From positions 41,416 to 105,415 of the forward strand of contig JAHEAR010000006.1 of NCBI GenBank assembly GCA_024642665.1: a stretch of 64,000 nt of DNA, given 5' to 3'. This DNA is from Bacteroidota bacterium. Its GTDB lineage: Bacteria; Bacteroidota; Bacteroidia; Chitinophagales; Saprospiraceae. Both the position numbers and the translations under genes were made by a program. The notes beneath the pieces are model-generated. The model searched no databases and was not told the origin of the DNA. It worked only from the letters and a program-made list of their open reading frames with translations. This document shows, one piece after another, positions 17,743-26,200 of this stretch (the stretch's first letter is position 1; every line of letters begins with the position of its first letter).

Positions 17743-19674
17743 TTAGTTTTCGAGGCGATCGATCAATCGACCTGAAATTTTGAGGAAATCCATCTCCGTA
17801 ATAATGCCGATCAACTCACCATTTTGAATAACAGGCAGACAGCCAATCATGTTTTTACGCATAATGCTCATCGCTTCGTGAATCGTTGCGTTTGGACCAA
17901 TCGTCAATGGATTACTATTCATAATGTCCTTAACGGTCACGACATCGCCTTCTTCACCTTTAAGTTGCCCTCGTTTTTTCAACATATGCCTTAACACAAT
18001 TCTGAGCGTAATCAGCCCTACCAGTTTTCCTGACTTATCCTCAACTGGTGTGTATCTGATCTTTCGCCAATCCATCATATCCACTACCAGGTCAATAATG
18101 TCATCCTTTTGGACCGTAAAAAGATCTGTCGTCATAAACTCACTCACTTTGAGCCCACTGGGGCGATATTCTTTAAGATCTGCGAGTTCAGGACTTTTCC
18201 ACTTATGGCCCGGGATACCTGACTTTTCATTGACAGACATCGCATAGGTAAGCACTGTCAAAGCTTCATCTTCCGTAGTTTCCTTTTTTAGTTTTGTATA
18301 GGAACGCAAAGACCAACGGGCTCCATTCATATGATCTTTTGCGCGTTCTTCGATGACATCCAGATATCTTGAGATATCATCTGGATTTATACCCTGCATT
18401 TCTAAGCCTTTTCTGGCGCGTGGGATTAATTCTTCAATCGCCAGATCCACCGCAGATATCTTCCGGTCATGCATCCAGGTAAATTTTGTGTCCACTCCAA
18501 ACTTTGCGGCCTTGCTAAAATTATCAGATACATCTTCAAAGCCTATCTTATCTCTGATATCCCCTTGATCTGCATGCATCTGAACCATACAACCTAACCA
18601 GAAAGCTGCATTCGCCATTTCATCCAGGACAGTAGGTCCTGAAGGAAGAATTCTGTTTTCAATTCGAAGGTGAGGTTTTCCATTTTCACTCACGCCATAG
18701 CAGGGCCTGTTCCATCGATAGACGGTGCTATTATGTACTTGCAGTGATCTGAGCTTGGGTACTTTTCCATCACTTATCAAAGCCAAAGCATCTTCGTGCA
18801 CATCACCACTTAGCAATACGCGAAATCTTACGATATCCTCCCTGTAGATTTCAAGAATGGACTTATCCAGCCATTGCCGGCCAAAGTTGACCCTTGGACT
18901 GCGCTCACGCATATGACTATGACTGGTTCTTGTATCCAGTGCCTGTTGGAACATGGCAATGCGGGATTCATGCCATAATCTTCGTCCGAAAACGATGGGT
19001 GAATTAGCGGCCAAAGCCATGACCGGAGCAGCCAATGCCTGCGATAAATTATACATGTTGACAAACTGAGAAGGTGCCACCTGAAGGTGCACCTGGAAAC
19101 TGGTATTTACAGCTTCGAGCAACGGTGAATCATGCGTGAGCAGCAATTCATCGATGCCCACCATATTCAGCTCATAGGTATTTCCCTCTAATTGCTGATT
19201 AATGGCTTCCATGAGCGCGTAATAACGTTGATTAGGCGTCAGGTTGCTCATTTCCATATCATACTTTCTGAGCGTTGGAAGAATACCCGTCAGGACTATA
19301 GTTGCACCCAATTTATTGACTACTCCTTCGATTTTCTTTAGCTTTTCGGAAGCCTCATCTTCCATATCCCTTAGAGCTCCTCCCTTAAATTCTCTTGGAT
19401 CAAGGTTGATCTCGAGGTTAAACTTGGCCAGTTCAGTTTCCACCCAAGGCCATTCGGGCATAAGTTTAAGTGCCTCGATATTGATGCATGCCGGTTTAAA
19501 GGTCTTTTGATCTACCAGGACCATCTCCTGCTCAGCACCTATCCGTGTAACATTGGATTCAAACCAATCATTCTCAATCATATATTCCAATGCTTTCACA
19601 TCATCGAGTAATGATTTGACGAACTGTTGCATTTCGTCTTTTGATTTGACTACTGAAACTCTTTGTTCTCCCAT
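17743..19674 (-). CDS. GCS2-type glutamate-cysteine ligase-like protein fused to two CBS domains
   Basis: The 643-aa protein joins a carboxylate-amine ligase domain of the GCS2/YbdK type (about 1-505; GAEQEMVLVD, SFQVHLQV, LRIENRILPSGPT) to a tandem CBS pair (about 506-577 and 578-643; VSEFMTTDLFTV and VKDIMNSNPLTI). GCS2 proteins ligate glutamate to an amine such as cysteine with ATP. CBS pairs bind adenine nucleotides and usually regulate the attached domain. Inference: a ligase whose activity responds to energy charge or a nucleotide signal. It lies alone between aconitase and a divergent lipoprotein gene. Substrate unknown. Confidence 0.85.
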   Translation of the reverse strand: MGEQRVSVVKSKDEMQQFVKSLLDDVKALEYMIENDWFESNVTRIGAEQEMVLVDQKTFKPACINIEALKLMPEWPWVETELAKFNLEINLDPREFKGGALRDMEDEASEKLKKIEGVVNKLGATIVLTGILPTLRKYDMEMSNLTPNQRYYALMEAINQQLEGNTYELNMVGIDELLLTHDSPLLEAVNTSFQVHLQVAPSQFVNMYNLSQALAAPVMALAANSPIVFGRRLWHESRIAMFQQALDTRTSHSHMRERSPRVNFGRQWLDKSILEIYREDIVRFRVLLSGDVHEDALALISDGKVPKLRSLQVHNSTVYRWNRPCYGVSENGKPHLRIENRILPSGPTVLDEMANAAFWLGCMVQMHADQGDIRDKIGFEDVSDNFSKAAKFGVDTKFTWMHDRKISAVDLAIEELIPRARKGLEMQGINPDDISRYLDVIEERAKDHMNGARWSLRSYTKLKKETTEDEALTVLTYAMSVNEKSGIPGHKWKSPELADLKEYRPSGLKVSEFMTTDLFTVQKDDIIDLVVDMMDWRKIRYTPVEDKSGKLVGLITLRIVLRHMLKKRGQLKGEEGDVVTVKDIMNSNPLTIGPNATIHEAMSIMRKNMIGCLPVIQNGELIGIITEMDFLKISGRLIDRLEN

Positions 19675-19868
19675 AATCCTGACTATTAGCCTGAGTAAAA
19701 ATAAGAAGTGGATCCAATGGACGATGCCATGGTTCGGTTAAATACGTGATTTATTTTTAAATAAAATAATTTCTGACCGATTTGGATCGAAATCTATGCC
19801 ATATCGATGTAATGAAAGGTCAGAATGCATCGTTACCTTCGTGGAAGTTCCGATCAATAAAAATAAAT

Positions 19869-20399
19869 ATGAGGGTATGGTATGGCCTTATGGCTATTAT
19901 AATGGTGTTGTCTTGTAAAAAAGATCAGCGGCAACAGCTGTTTACCCTATCCTATCCGCCCCCTCCCATAAATTTTCAGATTCTTCCGGGGCTGAACACC
20001 TTTGACACCCATATTTATACGCTCAGTCCGATTCCGAGCAGATATGCGACACTGTTGGCTAATTCCGGTCGCTCGGAAGGTGAGGTTATAGCAATTGAGG
20101 CAAAAGCGGGGTATTTGTCCAGTGTCTTTCAGGATATCAATTTGGATTTCGTCCACCGCGTATCTGTGTTTATTTTTGATCCTTTCGAGCCTGACAACAA
20201 GATTGAGTTTTTCTATATGGATCCGGTGCCCTTTAGGGACAAGACGGTGATCCAACTCTTCCCCGGCATCGCGGATATCAGCGAGTGGGTCAAAAAGGAC
20301 TATTTTGGACTTGAGATTAGATTGGATTTTCGGCAGAACTCCCCTACATTATTCCAGATGGACTTTCAATTTGAACTTCGGGCTATGGGGGATAAATAG
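19869..20399 (+). CDS. Small lipoprotein, unknown function
   Basis: From the ATG at 19869 the protein is 176 aa with signal MRVWYGLMAIIMVLSC and lipid-anchor Cys16. An in-frame upstream ATG at 19782 would bury the signal 29 residues inside and is unlikely. The mature region (HIYTLSPIPSRYATLL..., VSVFIFDP) looks beta-rich. No family recognised. It stands alone, convergent with the DUF5606 gene. Confidence 0.7.
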   Translation: MRVWYGLMAIIMVLSCKKDQRQQLFTLSYPPPPINFQILPGLNTFDTHIYTLSPIPSRYATLLANSGRSEGEVIAIEAKAGYLSSVFQDINLDFVHRVSVFIFDPFEPDNKIEFFYMDPVPFRDKTVIQLFPGIADISEWVKKDYFGLEIRLDFRQNSPTLFQMDFQFELRAMGDK

Positions 20400-20409
20400 C
20401 AAGCGTTAA

Positions 20410-20817
20410 TTACTCCTCTTCCTCTTTTTCGTTAATCATATCCCATGCATAAAGCTTGAGGAAACCATACCACTTGATAACCTTACGAATATCATTGATA
20501 TGCACCCGGTCTTCGTCATGGTCTGCAATAATGGCTATAAACCAGCTACGTAATTCATCCGCTTTTGCATTATGATCCGGTATTGGGTGTTCGGAGACTG
20601 CAGCATCTACTTTCTTAAAGACATCGTCAATATTGATAACATCTGTGTAGGTATAAATGCCGATGGAAACCAGTGGGGTAAATTGATGCTTCCGTATAGA
20701 AACAAACTGCCTTTTTTGTGTTTCGAAACTTTCAATCAATAAGCCATTTTGACGTGTGGCGACCAATTTGAAAAGACCTGGAAGACCGCTGACGGAGACG
20801 ATGTTTTCTAAATTCAT
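20410..20817 (-). CDS. DUF5606 domain protein
   Basis: A 135-aa cytoplasmic protein starting MNLENIVSVSGLPGLFKLV, matching the Bacteroidota-specific DUF5606 family (recognised from sequence style). It has no signal or membrane segment. An acidic tail ends the protein. Its ATG overlaps the stop of the upstream E1 gene by one base (TAATG), so translation is probably coupled. Function unknown; the coupling suggests a role tied to E1 expression or activity, but this is only context. Confidence 0.8.
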   Translation of the reverse strand: MNLENIVSVSGLPGLFKLVATRQNGLLIESFETQKRQFVSIRKHQFTPLVSIGIYTYTDVINIDDVFKKVDAAVSEHPIPDHNAKADELRSWFIAIIADHDEDRVHINDIRKVIKWYGFLKLYAWDMINEKEEEE

Positions 20818-22817
20818 TAGTAGTTTATTAATTTTTCCATTTGTTCTGATAAGCGTTGGACCGGAAGGAATTGTTTTTCTAAAACTTCAGCAAACGGCAC
20901 CGGGGTATCGAGCGAACCTACACGAATAACGGGGGCATCCAGTTCATCGAAAAGATGCTCCGCAATATACGCTGCAATATCTCCACCAATGCCCCCTGTC
21001 AGGGTGTCTTCATGCAATACAAGCACTCTGTGGGTGCGTTTTACACTATCTGCTATAGCTTCCCAATCAATAGGCATAAGCGTTCGCAAATCTACAATAT
21101 CAAGGTCCCATCCTTTCTCATCGGCTAATTTGACAGCCCACAGAACGCCCATTCCGTAGGTGATTATACTTGCCTGACGGCCGTTTCGTACTTGTCTGGC
21201 TTTTCCAATTGGAATGGTATAATAGCCCTCCGGCACTTGACCGGTGATACCCCTGTACAATGCTTTGTGTTCAAAAAACATAACCGGATTTGGATCCTCA
21301 AAAGCAGCTATTAATAATCCTTTTGCATCCTCAGGGGTTGATGGGTATACGATCTTAAGCCCGGGAACGTGATAAAACCAGGCTTCGTTGCTTTGGCTGT
21401 GAAAAGGACCCGCTCCAGTGCCAGCACCGGTTGGCATGCGAATGACTACATCAGCACTTCCACCCCAACGGTAATTTATCTTTGCGAGATTATTTACAAT
21501 TTGGTTAAAACCACTGGTGACAAAATCTGCAAATTGCATTTCCACCATAGATTTATGCCCTACCAAACTCAACCCTAATGCTGTTCCAAGAATGCCACTT
21601 TCGCAGAGCGGCGTATTGCGAACTCTATCGGCACCAAATTTTTTAACAAAACCATCTGTAATTTTAAAAACACCTCCATAATCCCCAATATCCTGACCCA
21701 TCAGTACAAGATCAGGATGCTTTTGCATAGCTTCGTCAAGACCTGCACTAATGGCATCAATCATACGAAGTTCCTTGGTTATATTGCCCGGACTTATTCC
21801 TTCTATCGATGCAGGTTTGAATACATCGTTTTCCTCCCATGCCTGATTCGCCTCCAGATCAGCTTCATCTGCCGTTATATCCAGATTATCCTGTATCAGT
21901 TTTTGATTTGCAGCTTTGAGTTTTTCTATTTCTTCGGCTACCAACAATCCTTTATCCAGGAGAAATTGCTCATAGGTAGAGAGCGGATCTTTTTTACTCC
22001 AGGCTTCAATGAGTTCAGCAGGTACATACTTTACTCCTGATGCTTCCTCATGCCCTCGCATACGAAAGGTCATGCATTCAATCAACACTGGAGCTGGCTT
22101 TTGCCGCATTTTTTTAGCATACTTTTTAATCGTGGAATATACCTCTAGGATATTATTTCCATCAATCGTAATACCTTCCATGCCATACCCATATCCTTTA
22201 TCTGCGATATACTTGCATTTAAATTGATCTTTCGTAGGGGTAGACAAACCATACCCATTATTTTCGACGATAAAGATCACCGGTAGTGACCACACGGCTG
22301 CGATATTAAGTGCTTCGTGAAAGTCTCCTTCGCTGGTACCACCTTCCCCAGTAAAGGCCACTGATACCATTGGCCGATGATCAAGCTTATAAGCCAAAGC
22401 TGCACCACAAGCAAGCGCCAATTGCGGACCAAGATGAGAGATCATCCCAACGATTCCATATTCAAGTGTTCCAAAGTGAAAGGAGCGCTCACGTCCTTTG
22501 GAGAATCCATTAAGCTTGCCCTGCCATTGGGAAAAAAGGCGATGAAGTGGTATTTGCCTGCTGGTAAAGACCCCCAAATTCCGATGCAATGGAAATACCA
22601 ACTCATCCTGATTCAAAGCAAGAGTGACCCCTACAGCAATAGCCTCCTGCCCAATACCTGAAAACCATTTGCTCACTTTACCTTGACGAAGCAGCTTAAG
22701 CATCTTCTCTTCAATCATCCTGGGAAGAAGCATACCCTTATAAAGCATTAACAACTCCTCTTCCCTGAGCTTCCCGTTTTTGAACTGAATCGGCTTCTTG
22801 ATTTTTGTCTTAGCCAT
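20817..22817 (-). CDS. 2-oxoacid dehydrogenase E1 component, fused alpha-beta subunits
   Basis: The 666-aa protein fuses E1 alpha (about 1-335) and beta (about 345-666) of a branched-chain-type 2-oxoacid dehydrogenase. The thiamine diphosphate/Mg site is the GEGGTSEGD...ENNG segment (157-188). The beta part shows MGQDIGDYGGVFKITDG and RMPTGAGTGAGPFHSQS. It decarboxylates a 2-oxoacid and passes the acyl group to a lipoyl E2. E2 and E3 are not in this window. The substrate (branched-chain 2-oxoacids or pyruvate) is inferred. DUF5606 follows with a one-base overlap. Confidence 0.9.
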   Translation of the reverse strand: MAKTKIKKPIQFKNGKLREEELLMLYKGMLLPRMIEEKMLKLLRQGKVSKWFSGIGQEAIAVGVTLALNQDELVFPLHRNLGVFTSRQIPLHRLFSQWQGKLNGFSKGRERSFHFGTLEYGIVGMISHLGPQLALACGAALAYKLDHRPMVSVAFTGEGGTSEGDFHEALNIAAVWSLPVIFIVENNGYGLSTPTKDQFKCKYIADKGYGYGMEGITIDGNNILEVYSTIKKYAKKMRQKPAPVLIECMTFRMRGHEEASGVKYVPAELIEAWSKKDPLSTYEQFLLDKGLLVAEEIEKLKAANQKLIQDNLDITADEADLEANQAWEENDVFKPASIEGISPGNITKELRMIDAISAGLDEAMQKHPDLVLMGQDIGDYGGVFKITDGFVKKFGADRVRNTPLCESGILGTALGLSLVGHKSMVEMQFADFVTSGFNQIVNNLAKINYRWGGSADVVIRMPTGAGTGAGPFHSQSNEAWFYHVPGLKIVYPSTPEDAKGLLIAAFEDPNPVMFFEHKALYRGITGQVPEGYYTIPIGKARQVRNGRQASIITYGMGVLWAVKLADEKGWDLDIVDLRTLMPIDWEAIADSVKRTHRVLVLHEDTLTGGIGGDIAAYIAEHLFDELDAPVIRVGSLDTPVPFAEVLEKQFLPVQRLSEQMEKLINY

Positions 22818-22824
22818 TAGGCTG

Positions 22825-22853
22825 CAAAAGTATTGTTTTGCACTTAAACCAAA
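22825..22853 (-). promoter_or_regulatory. -33/-7 promoter of the E1 gene
   Basis: On the minus strand TTTG (22850-22853) and TACTTTTG (22825-22832) are 17 bases apart. The -7 box ends 7 bases before the ATG at 22817, implying little or no leader. Confidence 0.55.
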
Positions 22854-23091
22854 AGAATTATTGCTATTCTTTGTCCGTCACTTTTGATGGTTGTCCACGA
22901 TACCAAAAATTCAGAATGGACCTTGAGAGACCTTTCATGGAAATAGGACAGCGAAGGGCGTGCCTAATGCCCCTTTTAATTGAATCCACTGTCATTATAA
23001 GGCATATCCATAAAAAAATTAATAACCTATTGATTTCGTAGACATTGTGGGTTAGTATGAAGGAAAGTCATTTCCGTCTGATATTCTTTAA

Positions 23092-23131
23092 AAAAAGAGT
23101 GTGCCACACCTAGGTGTGGCACACTCTTTTT
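23092..23131. terminator. 40-bp perfect palindrome, likely recO terminator
   Basis: The 20-base arm AGGTGTGGCACACTCTTTTT (23112-23131) is preceded by its exact reverse complement. As RNA it forms a very stable hairpin with A-tracts and T-tracts at its ends, so it can terminate in both directions. It lies 200 bases downstream of the recO stop and upstream of the E1 promoter. No other gene is visible in 22854-23331; 23132-23331 is A/T-rich without features. Confidence 0.6.
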
Positions 23132-23331
23132 CGGGAAAAAGGGGGTTTTTAGCATATGCTATTTTAATATATTTTAAAGATATAAAAACCTGTTATTCAA
23201 TTATTTATTTTTATTTTTATGCGTAAATACCCAATAATGTCCTGTCAAAAAAGCCTACTTGAAATTTGTGTTTTTTTCAAATTTTGGAAAAATCTGATGA
23301 AACCTATTCCTGCAAAACTGATAGTAAAATC

Positions 23332-24051
23332 CTATTGCAGTTCTCTAAGGATTTTCAAACTATGAACTTCTTTAAGCGACTCAACATGCAATTGATAGTA
23401 AAGAATTAATTGATCCACAAGACGGCGCCGCAATTCAATAGATATATCAGCTTTGCCATCCTTTCCTGCTTGAAGTATAGCCTTCAGCATAATAAGATCA
23501 GAAATAGGCATGAGGTAGTTGTGCGTTGGACGTTCATAGATAATATGTCCTTCCTGCAGATCAAAATAAGCACCTTCAACCGCCTTGTTAGGCACCTCCA
23601 ATCCAAAGCCTAAATATTGGGATAGGGAAACCAAAAAGCGTATCAAAAAATCACGATCATAATAGTCAGGATTATCATATTGTGACAAGGATTGATGTAA
23701 AAAAGTAAAAAGTTCAGGATGGGGCTCGGAAGTCTGAATGCATTTTGCACAAACCTCTGCCAAACATGTAATCACTGCTGACTTTCGCATATCAAAAGGT
23801 ATGCTCTGCCAGGTATAGTTTAGCTTAACTTCTTTAACCCTGTTGATTTTCTTATGGTCCTGATGATACGCAACAATATCAACCAGCGTGAGTAACTGAA
23901 GAAAAGCTGGTGGAGTAATGGCCTTTGCCTTGCGAACACTATTTATTATAAATGTCTGGTGACCTTTATGTTCAGTATACATATCAACAATTAAGCTGGA
24001 CTCGCCATACTTAACGGTTCGAAGGACAATTGCTCTGGAATGATAAATCAA
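23332..24051 (-). CDS. recO: DNA repair protein RecO
   Basis: The 239-aa protein helps RecR load RecA on SSB-coated single-stranded DNA in RecF-pathway repair. The N-terminal OB fold (about 1-85; SRAIVLRTVKYGESSLIVDMYTE) is typical of RecO, followed by the helical C-terminal domain. The reading frame begins with TTG (24049-24051), and no in-frame ATG exists upstream before the next stop region. The N-terminal sequence aligns with the usual RecO start, so TTG is the likely initiator. Confidence 0.9.
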   Translation of the reverse strand: MIYHSRAIVLRTVKYGESSLIVDMYTEHKGHQTFIINSVRKAKAITPPAFLQLLTLVDIVAYHQDHKKINRVKEVKLNYTWQSIPFDMRKSAVITCLAEVCAKCIQTSEPHPELFTFLHQSLSQYDNPDYYDRDFLIRFLVSLSQYLGFGLEVPNKAVEGAYFDLQEGHIIYERPTHNYLMPISDLIMLKAILQAGKDGKADISIELRRRLVDQLILYYQLHVESLKEVHSLKILRELQ

Positions 24052-24103
24052 GGTCGAAATATCGTGATTATGAATGAAACTAACATCCCTCGAAAAAATC
24101 AGG

Positions 24104-24111
24104 CAAAGTTA
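24104..24111 (-). promoter_or_regulatory. Possible -7 box of recO
   Basis: TAACTTTG on the minus strand fits TAnnTTTG, 52 bases before the recO start codon. Confidence 0.35.
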
Positions 24112-24238
24112 AAAAAGCTATATAGCGTCTTTGACTTCTAGTAATGATGCCAATCCATTACTGATCTGACTCACTTTTTCTCGAAAATAAAACCAGAAGT
24201 TTTGCTACAAACACAAAACATTACTGGCATTATGAGGT

Positions 24239-24246
24239 TATATTTG
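24239..24246 (+). promoter_or_regulatory. -7 box of osmC
   Basis: TATATTTG fits TAnnTTTG, 32 bases upstream of the osmC ATG. Confidence 0.45.
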
Positions 24247-24278
24247 GCCAATACCAATTACTCATAAAAAAAATAAAC

Positions 24279-24689
24279 ATGAAGAGATCAGCGACTGCCA
24301 CCTGGGCCGGATCAGGTAAAGAAGGAAAAGGGACCATGACCACTAAATCAGGCATCCTGAAAACAGATCAATATAGTTACCGCACTCGTTTTGAAGATGG
24401 TATTGGTACCAATCCTGAAGAGCTTATTGCTGCTGCTCACGCGGGTTGCTTTTCTATGAAATTGAGTTTTGTGCTTGGAGAGGCAGGGTTCACCCCTACC
24501 GGAATTGATACAAAGTGCTATATTACTATAGAAGCAGGAACAATTACTGAAAGCCAGCTTGAAGTAACTGCTACTGTGCCGGATATAGATGATGACACTT
24601 TTCAGCAATGTGCTGCAGAAGCGAAAGCATCCTGTCCGGTGAGCAAGGTATTAAATGCCAATATATCGCTAACTGCCAGACTGGCCTAA
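24279..24689 (+). CDS. osmC: OsmC-family peroxiredoxin
   Basis: The 136-aa cytoplasmic thiol peroxidase reduces organic hydroperoxides. The two active-site cysteines are Cys57 (HAGCFSM) and Cys119 (ASCPVSKVL), with Glu48 in NPEEL and a nearby Arg that activates the peroxidatic Cys. Length and motif order match OsmC proteins. It has its own -7 box 32 bases upstream. Distinguishing OsmC from Ohr by eye: the N-terminal MKRSATATWAGSGKEGKGT favours OsmC. Confidence 0.93.
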   Translation: MKRSATATWAGSGKEGKGTMTTKSGILKTDQYSYRTRFEDGIGTNPEELIAAAHAGCFSMKLSFVLGEAGFTPTGIDTKCYITIEAGTITESQLEVTATVPDIDDDTFQQCAAEAKASCPVSKVLNANISLTARLA

Positions 24690-24829
24690 GCATTACTCTT
24701 TTTCCGCAGTCTTCCGTCAAGAATTATTGCTGATTATACATTGAAAAGGTCTAATGATCAGTCCTTTTGTGCCATGACCAAATAATGAATCTATGACAAC
24801 GGACATTAAATTTACCCAGGTTCAGCCCT

Positions 24830-25204
24830 ATGGTTCAACATGACTATTTGCCGGGGCAGTGCAATATTGGTCCTACTGAGATAAAAGCAAGAATGCGCAT
24901 GGGCTATATTGGCCTGGGACTGATGCTTCTTTTTATTATCCTTGCGGAAGTATTTCATTTCCCCAAAAGTTGCAAGCTTCTTCTGTTTGTTCCGTCCACA
25001 TTTGCCCTTTCAGGATTTCTCCAAGCAAAGCAAAAATTCTGCTTTCTCTATGGATTTTTAGGATTATTCAGCTTCACCGGAAAACAAAATAAAATTTATC
25101 AGCACGATGCACTTAGAAAAGACAGAAAGAAGGCGGTTCTTTTGGTCCTCCAGATGTTATCGGGAAGTGCAATCCTAGGCGGCCTGTACTACGTGTTGTT
25201 TTAA
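24830..25204 (+). CDS. Small integral membrane protein, unknown
   Basis: A 124-aa protein with about three to four hydrophobic segments (near 24-42, 47-62, 66-78, 103-122) and an N-terminal soluble stretch containing CNIGPTEIKAR. No family confidently recognised. The lone Cys plus Glu/Arg arrangement just before TM1 looks conserved in style but this is not verified. It is in a run of short plus-strand genes, 140 bases after osmC. Confidence 0.6.
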   Translation: MVQHDYLPGQCNIGPTEIKARMRMGYIGLGLMLLFIILAEVFHFPKSCKLLLFVPSTFALSGFLQAKQKFCFLYGFLGLFSFTGKQNKIYQHDALRKDRKKAVLLVLQMLSGSAILGGLYYVLF

Positions 25205-25348
25205 AAATTTTACTTAACGGAAAACTCCGATTTTATTTGAAAACTATTTCGGGATAACGAGATACTATCCTTTTCTACATCTTAAGGCGGGTAATTTTCT
25301 ACCATTAATTACTGATTTATCAGTATGGATTAAGGAAATGTCCGCGAT

Positions 25349-25356
25349 TATTTTTG
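25349..25356 (+). promoter_or_regulatory. -7 box of the lipoprotein gene at 25379
   Basis: TATTTTTG fits TAnnTTTG. The implied transcription start near 25361 lies beyond the ATG at 25358, which supports the later ATG at 25379 as the real start. Confidence 0.45.
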
Positions 25357-25378
25357 AATGGTCCAACTGTTCAATATT

Positions 25379-26164
25379 ATGACTCATGTAACGCACACAT
25401 CTTTTCTCAGATTAATACCTACTTGCATAGACTGGCGCAAAATATGCTGGCTTTTTTTGCTGCTTGTTTTTGCCTCCTGCAGCCATTACTATTATGGACC
25501 AAACAGCAACAACACCCCTTTACTCAGGGATAACGAAGCCAAAATAAATTTTCAGTACGCCAGAGCTGATGAATTCAAGGCAGCAGAATTCCAATCTGCA
25601 TTCGCCATAACAAACCACATAGGGGCAATGGCAAACGGATTGTATGGCAGTGGGGTTAATAACCGAACTTATTCTTCAAGCAATTCAAGCGGTGGAAAAG
25701 GAAAATTCGCAGAGGTAGCCGCCGGGTATTTTACCACCATAAATTCACCAACAACGATCTTTGAAGTGTATGGCGGGATTGGTACCGGCGGAATAGACAA
25801 CATATATAGTTGGAGTGATCGATCTAAAGTGACTTTTACAAAGTTGTTTATTCAGCCAGACATTGGCATTAGTGTCAAAGGCTTTGAAATTGCCTTGTCA
25901 TCCAAATTCAGCAGGATTCACCATAAAGTAGTTTCTGCCAATCATGCCGACCAACATTCAGGTCTTATTGCTCTCAGGGAACACCCTGTTTCTTTTTTAT
26001 GGGAGCCCAGCATAGTCCTTCGCGCAGGCGGTAAAAATGTGTTGGTCCAAGTTCAATATACCTGGTCACACAATCTTTCTAACTCCCATTTACAGCAAGA
26101 GCCTGGAATTTTCAGTATCGGCTTATCGTTTCCTATTAAATATACTATACCGGATGGAAAATAA
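25379..26164 (+). CDS. Lipoprotein, outer-membrane barrel-like
   Basis: From the ATG at 25379 the protein is 261 aa. A long signal region ends in lipobox VFASC (Cys33). The mature protein alternates hydrophobic and polar residues (TTIFEVYGGIGTGG, LFIQPDIGISVKG, VLVQVQYTW), a pattern of outer-membrane beta-barrel or beta-rich lipoproteins. It ends in IGLSFPIKY. Function unknown. It is followed 36 bases later by the decayed leucine-rich gene on the same strand. Confidence 0.65.
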   Translation: MTHVTHTSFLRLIPTCIDWRKICWLFLLLVFASCSHYYYGPNSNNTPLLRDNEAKINFQYARADEFKAAEFQSAFAITNHIGAMANGLYGSGVNNRTYSSSNSSGGKGKFAEVAAGYFTTINSPTTIFEVYGGIGTGGIDNIYSWSDRSKVTFTKLFIQPDIGISVKGFEIALSSKFSRIHHKVVSANHADQHSGLIALREHPVSFLWEPSIVLRAGGKNVLVQVQYTWSHNLSNSHLQQEPGIFSIGLSFPIKYTIPDGK

Positions 26165-26200
26165 CAAAATCAAATTTTTTGCTTTCCAATATATACTCCA

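Noticed and set aside
24049-24051. RecO start codon TTG suspected of being a frame or annotation error
   Set aside because: No in-frame ATG exists upstream and the protein N-terminus fits RecO exactly from the TTG.
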